Assembly: GCF_002797915.1 (NCBI RefSeq)
Contig: NZ_PGTY01000001.1
Coordinates: 620,001-684,000, forward strand
Source: Yoonia maricola
Lineage (GTDB): Bacteria; Pseudomonadota; Alphaproteobacteria; Rhodobacterales; Rhodobacteraceae
Length of the DNA: 64,000 nucleotides
Direction: 5' to 3'
Of this stretch, positions 32,534-42,371 are shown piece after piece. Position 1 is the stretch's first letter; each line of letters starts with the position of its first letter. The notes under the pieces are model-generated. The model saw nothing but the letters and a program-made list of their open reading frames with translations. It was not told the origin of the DNA and did no database searches. A program made the position numbers and the translations under genes.

Positions 32534-33145
32534 ATGGATTTTGCGGCATCACAAGGCTGGGCAAGCCGCCAACGGGACGCTAGGTTCCGCCAAACACGAC
32601 AACGAGCATTGGAATACCCCTTGGACTGGACGCTGGCCATTTTGCGCCTCATTGAACTACAGACATTCACCAGCTTTTGGTATTGGCTTGTTGTCATCGT
32701 AACCTGGTCAATTGCCGGAAATTGGCTGATTGGGATCCCGTTCGATATGCTGTTTCGGGCGCGCAAATGCGCCGAGGCGGAATTGGCCGACCTTGAGGCG
32801 CTGGTCGATATCAATGTGCGCCGGATTATCTGGACAGATCGTGTTTTTGGCGCTGCAATAGCGGGGTTGATTGGCTTTTTTCTCTGTTCCTTGGGTGTTG
32901 TAGGCTTTGTCTATGGGTTGGAGCTAGGGCAAGGACTTTTCATGTTGGCCGCACCGTTGACACTGGTTGTTATCCTCAATCTGCGATTGGCCCGACAGCT
33001 TGACGCGGCCCCTTTGACGGGACGGCCCCTTGTCAGACGGCTATTTCTGGTGCGGCTCTGGACGCAGGTGATTGCGATGATCGCGCTGTTCTTTACCGCG
33101 ATGTACGGCATGTATTACGCAATTTCATCGCAAGTGCTGTTCTAA
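32534..33145 (+). CDS. Multi-pass inner-membrane protein of unknown function
   Basis: About 203 residues with four hydrophobic helices in two pairs (near 60-80 and 105-140, then 165-190), plus charged cytosolic loops. It resembles a Rhodobacterales family that databases label component of SufBCD complex, a name without visible support here, because no suf gene is near. The family usually begins near LDWTLAILRLIELQ, so TTG 32621 may be the true start. ATG 32534 is listed because it is the first strong codon. Confidence 0.6.
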   Translation: MDFAASQGWASRQRDARFRQTRQRALEYPLDWTLAILRLIELQTFTSFWYWLVVIVTWSIAGNWLIGIPFDMLFRARKCAEAELADLEALVDINVRRIIWTDRVFGAAIAGLIGFFLCSLGVVGFVYGLELGQGLFMLAAPLTLVVILNLRLARQLDAAPLTGRPLVRRLFLVRLWTQVIAMIALFFTAMYGMYYAISSQVLF

Positions 33146-33183
33146 CCGGTTGACACCACAAGCGCGCAGGGTAGGTCAGCGGC

Positions 33184-36100
33184 ATGCCAGATCCCAACCA
33201 CATCACCGTCAGCGGCGCGCCCGAAGGGTATGACGCACAACTGATCCTTGCTGAAATGGGCAAGGGGACACCCGTTTTGCATCTCGCGCGTGATGACAAG
33301 CGGCTGGCCGCGATGCAGGCGGCGCTTACGTTTTTTGCCCCTAACATACCTGTTTTCGTCTTTCCTGCATGGGATTGCCTACCCTACGATCGGGTATCGC
33401 CCAACACCGATATTTCGGCAGCGCGTATGGCGACATTGGCTGCGCTGGTGCATGGCATGCCCGAACAGTTCATCATCTTGACCACGCTGTCTGCCGCGAC
33501 ACAACGCGTGCCTGCGCGCAGCCTGCTGCGCGAGGCCGCGTTCAAGGCAACGGTTGGCAAACGGATGGATGAAGACGCGTTGCGCCAGTTCCTTGTCCGC
33601 ATGGGCTTTACCCAAAGCCCTACGGTGATGGAGCCTGGCGATTATGCCGTGCGCGGCGGTATCATTGATATCTATCCACCGGGGCAATCTGGCCCGGTCC
33701 GATTGGATCTTTTTGGTGATGTGTTGGACGGGGCGCGCCGCTTTGATCCGGCAACCCAACGGACCACCGAAAAACTGACCGAGGTTGAACTCGCACCAGT
33801 GTCCGAAGTGATCCTTGATGAGCAGGCAATCACCCGGTTTCGGCAGAACTACCGTTTAGAGTTCGGGGCCGCGGGCACCGATGATCCGCTTTATGAGGCG
33901 GTTTCAGCCGGGCGCAAACATGCCGGTGTTGAGCATTGGCTGGGCTTCTTCCAAGACGATCTAGAAACGCTGTTTGACTATCTGCCCAAGGCGACGGTCA
34001 CCCTTGATGATCAGATGACCCCAATGCGTGTCGCCCGTTGGGACAGTATCGCCGACCAATATGGCACGCGGATGCATGCGTTGTCCCAAAAGCGGCGGAT
34101 GGATAGCGTTTATAAGCCAGCCCCGCCGGAATTACTCTATATGGATGATGCATCCTGGGAGGCGGCCATTGCGGATCGCCGCGTGATGCAGTTTTCACCT
34201 CTCAAGCAAGCCACCGGACCCGGCGTTATTGATGCTGGTGGGCGCATCGGGCGGAATTTCTCGCCAGAACGTCAGCAGGAAAAAATCAGCCTTTTCAGTG
34301 CGTTGGCCGATCATATGAAGACCAAGATGGATAGCGGTCCCGTGGTCATTGCGTCCTACTCTGAAGGTGCGCGCGAGCGTCTGGAAGGGCTGATCGAAGA
34401 CGAGGGTGTCGCGGAGGCCATCACTGTGACGGACTTCAGCCGCGTCGGCAAACGTGGATTGCATCTCGCGGTTTGGGCGCTGGATCATGGGTTTGAAGCG
34501 CCCGGTCTGACGGTGATTTCCGAACAGGATGTGCTGGGCGACCGGTTGATCAGGCAGACCAAACGCAAACGGCGCGCCGAGAATTTCCTATCCGAAGCGA
34601 ACAGCCTCAGCCCAGGTGATCTGGTGGTCCATGTCGACCACGGCGTTGGGCGCTATACGGGCATGGAGGTCGTCACGGCCCTCGGTGCGGCGCATGAGTG
34701 CTTGCTGCTGGAATATGCCGAAGATTCAAAGCTTTATCTACCGGTTGAGAATATTGAGCTGCTGTCCAAATACGGGCATGAAACCGGGTTACTGGATAAG
34801 CTGGGCGGCGGTGCATGGCAGGCCAAAAAAGCGAAACTCAAAGAACGCATCCGGCAGATTGCCGAAAGGCTGATCCGGGTCGCGGCGGAACGCGAACTGC
34901 GTACCGCACCTGCGCTTGATCCGCCCGATGGGCTGTGGGACCAGTTTTTGGCGCGGTTTCCTTATGTTGAGACCGATGATCAGCTCGCCGCGATTGAAGA
35001 CGTTCTGACTGACTTGGGATCAGGCAAACCAATGGATCGTCTGATCTGCGGCGACGTTGGCTTTGGCAAAACCGAAGTTGCGATCAGAGCGGCCTTTATT
35101 GCGGCACTTTCAGGGGTGCAGGTCGCGATCATCGCGCCAACGACGCTGCTGGCACGCCAGCACTATCAGAACTTCGCCGAAAGGTTCCGGGGTTTTCCTG
35201 TGAACGTACGCCCGCTGTCGCGGTTTGTGTCGACCACGGATGCCAACCTGACCCGCGAGGGGCTGACAAAGGGCACGGTGGACATTGTTGTTGGTACTCA
35301 TGCGCTGCTGGCCAAAAGTGTACGGTTCAAGAACCTTGGCTTGTTAGTCATTGATGAAGAACAGAAATTTGGTGTTCAGCATAAGGAGCGGTTGAAACAA
35401 TTGCGTACCGATGTGCATGTGCTGACGCTGACTGCGACGCCCATACCACGCACCTTGCAACTATCGCTGTCCGGGGTGCGCGATCTGTCGATCATCGGCA
35501 CGCCGCCCATCGATCGGTTGGCCATCCGCACCTATGTCAGCGAATTCGACACGATCACGGTACGCGAAGCGCTTTTGCGCGAACACTATCGCGGTGGGCA
35601 GTCGTTCTTGGTCGTGCCGCGGATCAGCGACATGGCCGAGATGGAAGACTTCCTCAAACGCGAGGTGCCTGAGGTATCTTACATATCTGCGACGGGCCAG
35701 ATGGCTGCGGGCGAACTTGATGACCGTATGAACGCCTTTTATGACGGTAAATACGATCTGCTACTGGCCACAACCATTGTTGAAAGCGGCCTCGATATCC
35801 CAACCGCGAACACGATGATCGTCTGGCGCGCAGATATGTTCGGCCTCAGCCAGCTATATCAGATCAGGGGCAGGGTGGGCCGGTCAAAGACCCGTGCCTA
35901 TGCCTATCTGACGACGAAACCACGTCAGAAACTGACAGATACGGCGCAGAAACGTCTGCGCGTGCTGGGGTCGATTGATACGCTGGGGGCTGGGTTTACC
36001 CTCGCATCTCAGGATTTGGATATTCGCGGCGCCGGCAACCTGCTGGGTGAAGAACAGTCTGGCCAGATGCGCGAAGTGGGGTATGAACTGTACCAGCAAA

Positions 36101-36630
36101 TGCTGGAAGATCAGATCGCCGCCATCCGCTCTGGTCAGGCGGAAGGGATCATTGATGACGGGCAATGGGCGCCGCAGATCAATCTCGGCGTGCCCGTGCT
36201 AATCCCCGAAGACTATGTGCCTGATCTGGATGTGCGATTGGGGCTTTATCGACGCTTGTCGGAACTGACGACGAAGGTTGAATTGGAAGGCTTCGCCGCC
36301 GAGTTGATTGACCGCTTTGGCAAACTGCCGCGCGAGGTGAATACCTTGATGCTGGTTGTGCGCATCAAGGCGATGTGCAAGCGGGCCGGGATTGCCAAGC
36401 TCGATGCGGGGCCAAAGGGCGCAACGATCCAATTCCACAATGATAAATTCGCCTCTCCCAAAGGGTTGGTGGAGTTTATTGAGGCGCAGGACGGACTGGC
36501 CAAGGTCAAGGACAACAAGATCGTCGTACGTCGCGACTGGGCCAAGGAACGTGACAAGATCCAAGGCGCGTTCAACATTGCGCGCGATCTTGCGCAAAAG
36601 CTGGCAGCAGAAAAGAAAAAGGCTGGCTAG
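33184..36630 (+). CDS. mfd: Transcription-repair coupling factor Mfd
   Basis: Removes RNA polymerase stalled at lesions and recruits UvrA. 1148 residues, full length: UvrB-like N-terminal modules, the RNA polymerase interaction domain near 475-545 (GDLVVHVDHGVGRYTG), translocase motif I GDVGFGKTE (about 620), the DEEQ box in VIDEEQKFG, TATPIPRT, and RGRVGRSKTRAYAY. The C-terminal D7 domain is present. ATG 33184 gives the family start. It is convergent with the MFS gene, only 10 bases apart. Confidence 0.97.
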   Translation: MPDPNHITVSGAPEGYDAQLILAEMGKGTPVLHLARDDKRLAAMQAALTFFAPNIPVFVFPAWDCLPYDRVSPNTDISAARMATLAALVHGMPEQFIILTTLSAATQRVPARSLLREAAFKATVGKRMDEDALRQFLVRMGFTQSPTVMEPGDYAVRGGIIDIYPPGQSGPVRLDLFGDVLDGARRFDPATQRTTEKLTEVELAPVSEVILDEQAITRFRQNYRLEFGAAGTDDPLYEAVSAGRKHAGVEHWLGFFQDDLETLFDYLPKATVTLDDQMTPMRVARWDSIADQYGTRMHALSQKRRMDSVYKPAPPELLYMDDASWEAAIADRRVMQFSPLKQATGPGVIDAGGRIGRNFSPERQQEKISLFSALADHMKTKMDSGPVVIASYSEGARERLEGLIEDEGVAEAITVTDFSRVGKRGLHLAVWALDHGFEAPGLTVISEQDVLGDRLIRQTKRKRRAENFLSEANSLSPGDLVVHVDHGVGRYTGMEVVTALGAAHECLLLEYAEDSKLYLPVENIELLSKYGHETGLLDKLGGGAWQAKKAKLKERIRQIAERLIRVAAERELRTAPALDPPDGLWDQFLARFPYVETDDQLAAIEDVLTDLGSGKPMDRLICGDVGFGKTEVAIRAAFIAALSGVQVAIIAPTTLLARQHYQNFAERFRGFPVNVRPLSRFVSTTDANLTREGLTKGTVDIVVGTHALLAKSVRFKNLGLLVIDEEQKFGVQHKERLKQLRTDVHVLTLTATPIPRTLQLSLSGVRDLSIIGTPPIDRLAIRTYVSEFDTITVREALLREHYRGGQSFLVVPRISDMAEMEDFLKREVPEVSYISATGQMAAGELDDRMNAFYDGKYDLLLATTIVESGLDIPTANTMIVWRADMFGLSQLYQIRGRVGRSKTRAYAYLTTKPRQKLTDTAQKRLRVLGSIDTLGAGFTLASQDLDIRGAGNLLGEEQSGQMREVGYELYQQMLEDQIAAIRSGQAEGIIDDGQWAPQINLGVPVLIPEDYVPDLDVRLGLYRRLSELTTKVELEGFAAELIDRFGKLPREVNTLMLVVRIKAMCKRAGIAKLDAGPKGATIQFHNDKFASPKGLVEFIEAQDGLAKVKDNKIVVRRDWAKERDKIQGAFNIARDLAQKLAAEKKKAG

Positions 36631-36640
36631 GGCCTGTGGA

Positions 36641-37855
36641 TCAAGCCTCACCCGGCCGTTTGATCATTGTGGTCAACCACAGGGCCAATATTGCAAGGAT
36701 TAATGTGCCAATTGCATTGGGCAGGGGTGTGCCATCAAACTGCAAGGCAATCGGCACCGCGATGATCACAGCGCCAATCGTCGCAACAGCAGCCATCACA
36801 GAGGCCGCCAGACCTGCGATATGCCCCATTTCTTCCATCCCAAGCGCATTGAGGTTCCCAATCGTCAAACCCGCCTGAAAAAAGTTGCACATCACCCAGA
36901 ACGCATAGGCTGCAAGACCGATCACATTGGGGACATCCAATAGCAGCAGGCCAATCAAGCCTGCGGTCACCCCGATCTGTCCGATATACATCGCGCGAAT
37001 AATCGCCCGCATACCTAACCGCACGACAAGCTTTGCATTCACAAACCCTGCTGATGCGGCAAGTACTGCGATACCGCCAAACCAAAGGTGAAACACATCA
37101 CCTTGACCATAGGTTTCATCAAACACCTGTTGCGTTGACGATAACATGCTGAACAACATGCCAAATGTCAGCGTTTGAACCAGAATAGACAGGCGCGCCG
37201 TGCGATGCATGAACATCTCGACCACAGCACCGGAAAGGGCGGTGATACTCAACGGGCGCCGTTTGTCCGGGGTGAGCGTTTCAGGTTGTCGCAGCAACAT
37301 CCAAACGGTTGTGATCATTGAAAACAGCATGAAGGCGATAAAAATCGCATGCCAGCCAAATTGGACGATGATGTAATGCCCAATTGTCGGGGCTAGGGCG
37401 GGGACAAGGGCGAAGACGATCATGATAAAGGACAGGATGCGCGCCATATCTGGCCCAGCATAAAGATCACGCACCACGGCGAGCGCGACCACGCGAGGCC
37501 CGGCTGCGCCCAGCCCCTGCACCAAACGGGCGACCAGCATCACCTCAAGCGTTTGGGCCTGCCATGCCACCGCGCTGGCCAGAATATAAACGACTGCTCC
37601 ACCGATCATCACAGGCTTGCGGCCATAGGCATCGGAAAGAGGGCCGGTAAACAGGGTCCCGATCCCCATGCCCAGCACAAAGCTGGTGATGATCAACTGC
37701 GCCTGATTGAGGTTATCTGGCGACAAGGCCGCGCCCATATCGGGCAAGGCCGGCAACATCGCGTCGATTGAAAAAGATATCGTTGCCGCGACCATCGCCA
37801 TCAGCGCGATAAATTCGGCTTGAGGCAGCGGCTTGAGAGGTTTTTTCGCGCTCAT
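36641..37855 (-). CDS. MFS transporter, Bcr/CflA drug-exporter type
   Basis: 404 residues with about 12 membrane helices. The loop between helices 2 and 3 carries the MFS signature GPLSDAYGRKPVMIGG. The helix 4 region LVARLVQGLGAAGPRVVALAVVRDLY is the Bcr/CflA-specific block. Such proteins export drugs or small metabolites by proton antiport. The substrate is unknown. The start overlaps the DsbA-like gene by four bases, so both form a transcript. Confidence 0.9.
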   Translation of the reverse strand: MSAKKPLKPLPQAEFIALMAMVAATISFSIDAMLPALPDMGAALSPDNLNQAQLIITSFVLGMGIGTLFTGPLSDAYGRKPVMIGGAVVYILASAVAWQAQTLEVMLVARLVQGLGAAGPRVVALAVVRDLYAGPDMARILSFIMIVFALVPALAPTIGHYIIVQFGWHAIFIAFMLFSMITTVWMLLRQPETLTPDKRRPLSITALSGAVVEMFMHRTARLSILVQTLTFGMLFSMLSSTQQVFDETYGQGDVFHLWFGGIAVLAASAGFVNAKLVVRLGMRAIIRAMYIGQIGVTAGLIGLLLLDVPNVIGLAAYAFWVMCNFFQAGLTIGNLNALGMEEMGHIAGLAASVMAAVATIGAVIIAVPIALQFDGTPLPNAIGTLILAILALWLTTMIKRPGEA

Positions 37856-38496
37856 TCAGCGGCTGCGATCTGGTCCATGATGTCTTTGATCACATCAACC
37901 CACATTTCGGGTGGTTGCGCGCCGGGCACGGCATGTTGCTGGGCCACAATAAATGTCGGGACCGAGTTTACACCCATCTCGCGACTATGCTTGTCACGGG
38001 CGCGGATATCATCCGTGTCCGAATTTGAAGCCAAGAGTTTCGTTACCATCGCCGCATCCATTTCAGCGGTGTCGGCAATATCGGCCAACACCTCATGATC
38101 GCCAATATCGCGGCCATCGACGAAGTAGGCTTTAAACAGCAGGTCAACGACAAAAGATTGCCGTTGTTCGATCCCCGCCCAATGGATCAGGCGGTGCGCA
38201 TCGATGGTGTTGGGGGTCTTTTTGATGGCATCAAAGTTGATATGCGCGCCAGAACTTTCGGCATGTTCCACCACCGGCGCATAGGCTTTCACTGCCCCTT
38301 CCTTGCCGCCAAACTTGCCTTCCAGATAGGCGCGTCGGTCCATGCCTTCGACGGGCATATCGGGGTTCAACTGAAACGGGTGCCATTCGATGGTAAAGGG
38401 ATGATCGGGAAACTGCGCAAGCGCCTTATCAAGGTTGGTCTTGCCGATATAGCACCACGGGCAGATTGGGTCGGAAATAATATCAAGCTTGACCAT
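37852..38496 (-). CDS. DsbA-family oxidoreductase, FrnE type
   Basis: 214 residues without a signal peptide, so probably cytosolic. ATG 38496 is chosen because GGGAGAG lies 6 bases upstream. The thioredoxin-fold active site is CPWC (Cys12-Cys15) after KLDIISDP, and the cis-proline block is SVPTFIV. FrnE proteins show disulfide isomerase activity and tend to protect against oxidative stress. It is cotranscribed with the MFS exporter and divergent from the XRE regulator (about 130 bases). Confidence 0.88.
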   Translation of the reverse strand: MVKLDIISDPICPWCYIGKTNLDKALAQFPDHPFTIEWHPFQLNPDMPVEGMDRRAYLEGKFGGKEGAVKAYAPVVEHAESSGAHINFDAIKKTPNTIDAHRLIHWAGIEQRQSFVVDLLFKAYFVDGRDIGDHEVLADIADTAEMDAAMVTKLLASNSDTDDIRARDKHSREMGVNSVPTFIVAQQHAVPGAQPPEMWVDVIKDIMDQIAAAE

Positions 38497-38626
38497 ATGC
38501 GGCTCTCCCATGTGCGATACTGTGTTCCCTTTCGTCTATCACGTCTGAGCGAAGGGGAAACCTGCAATAAAGCGCAGCGCCCATAGCCCGGTTGCAAGAT
38601 GTCAAAGCGCTGCTTATGACACGTTT

Positions 38627-39250
38627 ATGGCAGAGACTGATCCCAAGAACCTGATCCGCATCGCGCATGAAAGTGGCGAAAGCGGTGTGGCGCAACCGCT
38701 TGATCTGGGTGCACGGGTGCGCGAACTGCGCAAAGCCCGCGACTGGACGCTGGAACAGGCCGCACAGCAGGCTGGGTTGGCGCGCTCGACCCTGTCCAAG
38801 ATTGAAAACGGGCAGATGTCGCCGACCTATGATGCGCTCAAGAAACTGGCGGTGGGTTTGGAAATCTCTGTCCCGCAACTGTTCACGCCGCCATCCAAGG
38901 GGCAGGTGAACGGGCGCATGGCGGTGACGCGTAACGGTGAAGAGGCTGAAAAAGTCACGACCACCTATGAACACGCGCTTTTGGCGGAAACATTGACCGG
39001 CAAAAAAATGCTACCCTATCGAACCCGCGTCCGCGCGCGCAATGTTGAGGATTTTGAAGGTTGGGTGCGCCATGACGGCGAAGAATTTCTTTACGTGCTG
39101 ACCGGGCAAATCCGGCTCTATACCGAATTTTATGAACCGTTCGATCTGAAGCGCGGTGACAGCGCGTATTACGACGCCTCAATGGGGCATAACGTGGTAT
39201 CAATCAGCGCTGAGGATGCAACGATCCTTTGGGTCACATCACTGAACTAG
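38627..39250 (+). CDS. XRE-type regulator with C-terminal cupin domain
   Basis: 207 residues. The helix-turn-helix LEQAAQQAGLARSTLSKIENGQMSPTYDALKKLA lies at about 42-75, and a small cupin fold at about 120-205 (HDGEEFLYVLTGQIRLYTEF, MGHNVVSISAEDATILWVT). This architecture controls amino-acid, amine or antibiotic-response genes. The ligand is unknown. It could regulate the divergent frnE-MFS pair. Its stop overlaps the convergent aquaporin gene by four bases. Confidence 0.88.
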   Translation: MAETDPKNLIRIAHESGESGVAQPLDLGARVRELRKARDWTLEQAAQQAGLARSTLSKIENGQMSPTYDALKKLAVGLEISVPQLFTPPSKGQVNGRMAVTRNGEEAEKVTTTYEHALLAETLTGKKMLPYRTRVRARNVEDFEGWVRHDGEEFLYVLTGQIRLYTEFYEPFDLKRGDSAYYDASMGHNVVSISAEDATILWVTSLN

Positions 39251-39897
39251 TCTTTCGGGAACAAGCGCGGCAAGATCAGTGCTGCAAGACCAACGCCCAC
39301 AATCTGCATGATGATAAACATCGGGATATGTGCCGGGTTGATGCCTGCGAATGTATCACTAAACCCCCGCGCGATAGTGACAGCCGGGTTCGCAAAACTG
39401 GTCGATGACGTGAACCAGTAAGCGCCCGTGATGTAGAGAGCGACGAGGGTCGGTACCGCATCGGGTCGGTTTTTGATGCCGCCAAAGATCACAAAAAGCA
39501 GGCCGAAAGTGGCAAGGATTTCCGAGAACCATTGCGCCACGCCTGTACGGTCCGTTGTAGAGGTCTGCAAAATGCTGAGGTCGAACATGATATGTGCGGC
39601 CCAAACACCCAAGATACCACCAACGATCTGCACGATCACATAAGGGATCGCCTCGCCCATGCTGATTTCTTTACGCAACAAAAAGGCGAGTGTCACAGCT
39701 GGGTTGAAATGCGCGCCAGATATCGGACCCAGTGTTGTGATGATCACATAAAGAATACAGCCCGTCGCAATCGCATTGGCCAGCAATGCAATCGCTACAT
39801 TCCCGTCGGCAAGAGCGGCACCCATGATGCCGGACCCTACAACACCAATCAGCAGAAATGCCGTGCCCAGCCCCTCGGCCAATAGCTTTTGCATCAT
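39247..39897 (-). CDS. Aquaporin/MIP channel next to arsenate reductase (AqpS-like)
   Basis: 216 residues, six membrane helices and the two half-helix NPA motifs (GAHFNPAV near 66 and SFANPAV near 172). The start ATG overlaps the stop of arsC by one base (TAATG), so the two are translated together. In Sinorhizobium the aqpS-arsC pair exports arsenite made by ArsC, and the same is inferred here. Water or glycerol transport cannot be excluded from the pore residues. Confidence 0.87.
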   Translation of the reverse strand: MMQKLLAEGLGTAFLLIGVVGSGIMGAALADGNVAIALLANAIATGCILYVIITTLGPISGAHFNPAVTLAFLLRKEISMGEAIPYVIVQIVGGILGVWAAHIMFDLSILQTSTTDRTGVAQWFSEILATFGLLFVIFGGIKNRPDAVPTLVALYITGAYWFTSSTSFANPAVTIARGFSDTFAGINPAHIPMFIIMQIVGVGLAALILPRLFPKD

Positions 39898-40367
39898 TAA
39901 GACCCGATCCGATTGAAGACTGACTGCAAATCCTCTTGTGTCATTTCTTCAAACGGAAGTGCAAGAAATGCAGCCGCTTTCGCAGACAAAAGCGCATAAG
40001 TCTCGGCAAAAGCGGCAGGTTGCTCTTGCGGGGCTGCGGCGGCTGGATCTTCAACCCCCCAATGCGCGCGCAAAGGGGCGCCCGGCCAATAGGGGCATTC
40101 CTCGGCGGCCGCCGATCCGCAAACGGTGATGACGGCATCCATCACTGGCGCATTTGGGGCGGTGTAGTCATCCCAGCTTTGTGATGTCAGACCATCTGTC
40201 GGAAACCCCTTCTCGGCCAAAAGGACAAGAGATTGTGGATGCACTTTACCTGCTGGCTTTGATCCTGCCGACCACGCTTTGATGCGGCCTTCGGAACGAT
40301 GGGTGAGGATGGATTCAAGCAGGATGGAACGGGCAGAGTTGCCGGTGCACAGAACAAGGATATTCAT
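39897..40367 (-). CDS. arsC: Arsenate reductase, thioredoxin-coupled (low-MW phosphatase fold)
   Basis: 156 residues. The phosphate loop CTGNSAR (Cys7-Arg13) at the N-terminus is that of low-molecular-weight tyrosine phosphatases and ArsC. The later VITVCGSAAAEECPYWPG supplies the second and third redox cysteines expected of a reductase, and AHWGVEDPA is the ArsC-specific block. Reduces arsenate to arsenite. It is followed directly by the aquaporin gene. No arsR regulator is seen within this window. Confidence 0.9.
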   Translation of the reverse strand: MNILVLCTGNSARSILLESILTHRSEGRIKAWSAGSKPAGKVHPQSLVLLAEKGFPTDGLTSQSWDDYTAPNAPVMDAVITVCGSAAAEECPYWPGAPLRAHWGVEDPAAAAPQEQPAAFAETYALLSAKAAAFLALPFEEMTQEDLQSVFNRIGS

Positions 40368-40442
40368 CTTGGGCCTTCATATTGCGTCATGCCCGCCTAG
40401 TCGCCGAATGTAACAACTCTACGACAGTGCGGATCAAACCGG

Positions 40443-42257
40443 CTATTCCTCGTACCACCACACATCGGGTTGCCAACCGGGCCAATCGCCAAAGATAGGA
40501 ATATAGTCGGGGTGCTTCAGCTCTTTGACCTGCGCAATCCGGCTGATATTCCACTGATAGATCGGGATGACATAGCGCCCCGCGGTGAGCACCCGGTCCA
40601 GTGCTTTGACAGCCGCGACAAAGTCATCCTGACTGTCTGATGTCAGCATGTGGTTAATCATGGCATCCGCGGCGGCGGACTGAACGCCCATTAGGTTGCG
40701 CCCACCGACTTGGTCGGCACTGTCTGACCCGTAATAGTCGTACTGCTCGTTGCCGGGCGACAGCGACAAAGCGCGCCGATAATAAGCCATGTCAAATTCA
40801 TAGGCGTCAGTACGTTCCTTAAACTGGGCGCTATCAGCGACTGTCACTACAGGCGTGATCCCGATGCGCGACAGCGACTCCATATAAAGGTCAATGATCG
40901 ACTGCATCTCCGTTGAACCTTGGTCGAGCAAAATTTCCAGTTCAAAGTCATTGCCGTCGGCATCGCGCAAGGCACCATCCTGAATGGTCCAACCTGCGGC
41001 CTCGAACATCTCAAACGCCTTGGCCGTGCCTGCGCGGTTGCGTTCTGATCCGTTGCTGACGGGCAGGGCATAGCCTTCAAGGGTGCCGGGGATCAGATCA
41101 TCGGCGAAAGGCGCCAGGAATTCAGCGACACGGCCCGTGGCCGGGCCGCTGTCCATCGCCAAGGGTGAATTCGACCAATAAGAGGCAATGCGCGGCTGCG
41201 CCGACCCGGTCATCGTTTCATTGATAAACTCAAAGTTGAACGCATGGATCAACGCATCTCGCACGCGCCAATCGGCAAGATGTTCGCGGCGCGTATTGAT
41301 TGCAAAGCCTGTCATGCCGGACGGGCGTTGATGTTCAATCACTTCCTTGACGATATCACCGCTTTGCACGGCAGGAAAATCATAGCGGGTGTCCCAGCGA
41401 ACCACGTTAAATTCGCGGGTGGCGTTCACTTCGCTCACCTTGAATGCCTCAAACGCGGCGGTTTCATCGCCGAAAAATTCCAAACGGACCTCATCAAGGT
41501 TGTTGGTGCCAACGCGAAACGGCACATCAGCGCCCCAGTATTCCGGGTTCCGGCGCAGCGATACAAAGCGACCGGGATCAAAATCATCAATGATGTAGGG
41601 CGAAGACGTGATCGGTACGATCTCGGTCGTACTTTCGGCAAAATCAACGCCGTCCCATTGATCCTTTTTCAGGATTGGGCGCAGGCCTGCAAGCAAGGCA
41701 AGTTCGCGATCTTCGACGTTGAAGGTGAAACGCACTATGCGGTCGCCAACTTGTTCAAGGCTTTCAACCTTGGACCAGAAGCCCAGATAGCGGGGATGGC
41801 CCACGGTACCCAATGTTTCATACGACCACATCACATCTTCGATGGTGACGGGGCTCCCGTCCGAGAATGCGGCCTCTTCATGCAGTGTGAATTCCACCCA
41901 TTCGCGGTTCGGTCCGGTCTCGACCGATTCGGCCAAAACACCATAAAGCGAGAAGGGTTCGTCCAATGACCGGCCCATAAAGCTTTCGCCCAAGAAGTAT
42001 CTCAGCTGCCATGGAACCGATCCTTTGCGGATGAACGGGTTGAGGCTGTCAAAGCTGCCGACCTCTGCGGTGACAATCCGACCGCCCTTGGGGGCGTCAG
42101 GGTTGGCATAGGGTAGGGACACAAAATCAGGTGGTAGGGCAGGGTCACCATACATAGCTATGCCGTGCTGTGGTTCTGCCACCGCCATTTTTGTAGCCAA
42201 GGTTACGGCCAGTGCGGTCGCGATCGCGGATGTTCTTTTGGCAAATAGACGTGTCAT
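40443..42257 (-). CDS. Periplasmic peptide-binding protein, YejA-like (ABC family 5)
   Basis: 604 residues with a signal peptide ending at about residue 27 (KMAVA). The family 5 solute-binding layout is present: GGRIVTAEVGSFDSLNPFI, YGVLAESVETGP, the FTLHEEAAFSDGSPVTIEDV signature and the HQRPSGMTGFAINT-like core. YejA binds oligopeptides and microcin C. The partner permease and ATPase genes (yejBEF) are not next to it. Instead arsC follows, so this binding protein is either shared with a distant transporter or a solitary copy. Confidence 0.9.
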   Translation of the reverse strand: MTRLFAKRTSAIATALAVTLATKMAVAEPQHGIAMYGDPALPPDFVSLPYANPDAPKGGRIVTAEVGSFDSLNPFIRKGSVPWQLRYFLGESFMGRSLDEPFSLYGVLAESVETGPNREWVEFTLHEEAAFSDGSPVTIEDVMWSYETLGTVGHPRYLGFWSKVESLEQVGDRIVRFTFNVEDRELALLAGLRPILKKDQWDGVDFAESTTEIVPITSSPYIIDDFDPGRFVSLRRNPEYWGADVPFRVGTNNLDEVRLEFFGDETAAFEAFKVSEVNATREFNVVRWDTRYDFPAVQSGDIVKEVIEHQRPSGMTGFAINTRREHLADWRVRDALIHAFNFEFINETMTGSAQPRIASYWSNSPLAMDSGPATGRVAEFLAPFADDLIPGTLEGYALPVSNGSERNRAGTAKAFEMFEAAGWTIQDGALRDADGNDFELEILLDQGSTEMQSIIDLYMESLSRIGITPVVTVADSAQFKERTDAYEFDMAYYRRALSLSPGNEQYDYYGSDSADQVGGRNLMGVQSAAADAMINHMLTSDSQDDFVAAVKALDRVLTAGRYVIPIYQWNISRIAQVKELKHPDYIPIFGDWPGWQPDVWWYEE

Positions 42258-42336
42258 TTTCTAGGGCCCCTCACTGCTGCTTTCTTATTTATGACCAAAC
42301 CGTAAAGAGGGTTTTCAACCTTTTCAAACTTTTAGC

Positions 42337-42365
42337 TTGGAGGCGGGCGAGGGATTGCTTATAAC
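42337..42365 (+). promoter_or_regulatory. Candidate sigma-70 promoter of small RNA
   Basis: TTGGAG (42337-42342) and TATAAC (42360-42365) are separated by 17 bases. The -10 matches five of six consensus bases; the -35 keeps only TTG, the part most conserved in Rhodobacterales. It precedes the hairpin unit that ends at 42447. Confidence 0.45.
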
Positions 42366-42371
42366 AAGGGT

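Noticed and set aside
32497-32814. Extension of the HemB frame upstream of 32496
   Set aside because: Overlaps the divergent membrane-protein gene; HemB proteins begin near the listed ATG.
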